Source: Gemmatimonadota bacterium (GTDB lineage Bacteria; Latescibacterota; UBA2968; UBA8231). Taken from it: 22,121 nucleotides of DNA. This document shows, one piece after another, positions 21,604-22,121 of this stretch (positions are counted from its first letter, which is position 1; each line of letters starts with the position of its first letter). Made by a program: the position numbers and the translations under genes. The stretch spans positions 1-22,121 of the forward strand of contig JAPPEF010000004.1 of the NCBI GenBank assembly GCA_028875335.1, written 5' to 3'. The notes beneath the pieces were generated by a model. The model made no database searches. It had not been told where the DNA came from and saw only the letters and a program-made list of their open reading frames with translations.

Positions 21604-22121
21604 ATGAACAGCAAAGACTATCTACACGCCCTCTTCGGCTGTCAGGGTCGCAAAGCCATCGTCACGGGAGCCTCCAGCGGCTTAGGAGCCGAAATGGCCC
21701 GCGTCCTCGTCTCGGCGGGTGCCGACGTCCTCGCCGTCGCCCGCCGCCGTGAGCGCCTTGAAGTACTCGCCCACGAATTGCAAGACTGCGCCGGAACCAT
21801 CCACGCCCACGCGGCCGACCTCAGCGACAACGCCGCCATTGCCGCCCTGCCCGAGCAAGCGCGCGAACAACTCGGCGGCTGCGATATTTTGGTCGCCAAT
21901 GCCGGCACAGCCACCCGCGTCCGCCTCGAAGATATGGCCGAGCAAGACTTTGCCGCTGTCGTCGATCTCAACCTCAAAGCCCAGTGGCTACTCGCCAAAG
22001 CCTGCTTCCCCTTGCTCCGCGAATCTGATGCCGGTCGCATCGTCAACATCGCCTCGATCTACGGCTTGGGAGCCTCGGTAATCAACGGCCTGAGTGCCTA
22101 CACGATCAGCAAGCACGGACT
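21604..22121 (+). CDS. Short-chain dehydrogenase/reductase, partial
   Basis: The frame opens at ATG 21604 and leaves the right edge after 172 codons. It is a classical Rossmann-fold SDR: cofactor motif TGASSGLG (residues 21-28), VARRRERLE after the second strand (the paired arginines suggest NADP(H)), VANAG, the active-site Ser in VNIASIYG, and Y-T-I-S-K with the catalytic Tyr and Lys. A likely role is oxidation or reduction of a sugar acid or hydroxyacid, as for 3-oxoacyl or gluconate-type reductases; the substrate is not determined. No strong ribosome-binding site precedes the ATG. It diverges from the 658-residue gene across 114 bp. Confidence 0.93.
   Translation, partial: MNSKDYLHALFGCQGRKAIVTGASSGLGAEMARVLVSAGADVLAVARRRERLEVLAHELQDCAGTIHAHAADLSDNAAIAALPEQAREQLGGCDILVANAGTATRVRLEDMAEQDFAAVVDLNLKAQWLLAKACFPLLRESDAGRIVNIASIYGLGASVINGLSAYTISKHG

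Noticed and set aside
1..22121. CRISPR arrays, insertion sequences, phage genes or rRNA
   Set aside because: No regularly spaced repeats, transposase or integrase motifs, structural phage genes or rRNA-like stretches were seen on either strand.

Overview
This GC-rich, densely coding window looks like chromosomal DNA of an uncultured Gram-negative bacterium. Four protein lines suggest this: a FlgD-like/type IX secretion sorting domain with the NYPNPFNP motif at the left edge, several lipoproteins with a lipobox, a carbohydrate-oriented TIM-barrel protein, and a PhyH-family oxygenase. This gene mix is what one sees in metagenome genomes of FCB-related phyla such as Latescibacterota or Poribacteria. 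That placement is an inference from gene content; no rRNA or other phylogenetic marker is present.

Layout, left to right. At 1-457 (-) is the 5' part of a secreted protein with the sorting domain, followed by a 222-bp stretch (458-679) in which I see no gene. At 680-2146 (-) is a DNA adenine methyltransferase fused to a specificity-like domain. It diverges from a single-stranded DNA-binding protein (2335-2736, +). A thiolase (2831-4012, -) diverges from a 66-residue membrane protein, which sits directly before tRNA-Ala(UGC) and a strong terminator. A glycoside-hydrolase-like TIM-barrel gene (4512-6086, +) follows.

The most unusual stretch is 5992-6864. The last 95 bp of the glycoside-hydrolase-like gene recur at 6743-6837 with four mismatches. 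Between the two copies lies a MntA/HepT (MNT-HEPN) toxin-antitoxin module. Its nucleotidyltransferase antitoxin is intact, but its HEPN toxin is reduced by an internal deletion and frameshift. Immediately after the second copy begins a pair of half-size ABC exporters (6865-10589) that probably work as a heterodimer.

A complete HigBA toxin-antitoxin operon (10656-11338, -) follows, with a recognisable promoter and operator. Next come an amidohydrolase-like protein (11530-12369, +), a lone periplasmic-binding lipoprotein (12462-13610, -) and an ECF sigma factor with a long C-terminal extension (13775-15190, +). That gene carries an internal ribosome-binding site at the domain boundary. A three-gene run on the minus strand (17832 to 15200) encodes two lipoproteins and, between them, a LolA-like exported protein broken by two homopolymer frameshifts. 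A standalone 89-residue CBM48-like protein (17968-18237, +) follows. The right end is a compact minus-strand operon (21489 to 18326) of a 658-residue unrecognised protein, a DUF3784-like membrane protein and a PhyH-family dioxygenase. It diverges from a partial short-chain dehydrogenase at the right edge.

No insertion sequence, CRISPR array, rRNA or phage module was seen, and no intergenic stretch exceeds about 225 bp. The toxin-antitoxin modules, the methyltransferase and the repeat-flanked segment suggest an accessory-rich neighbourhood.
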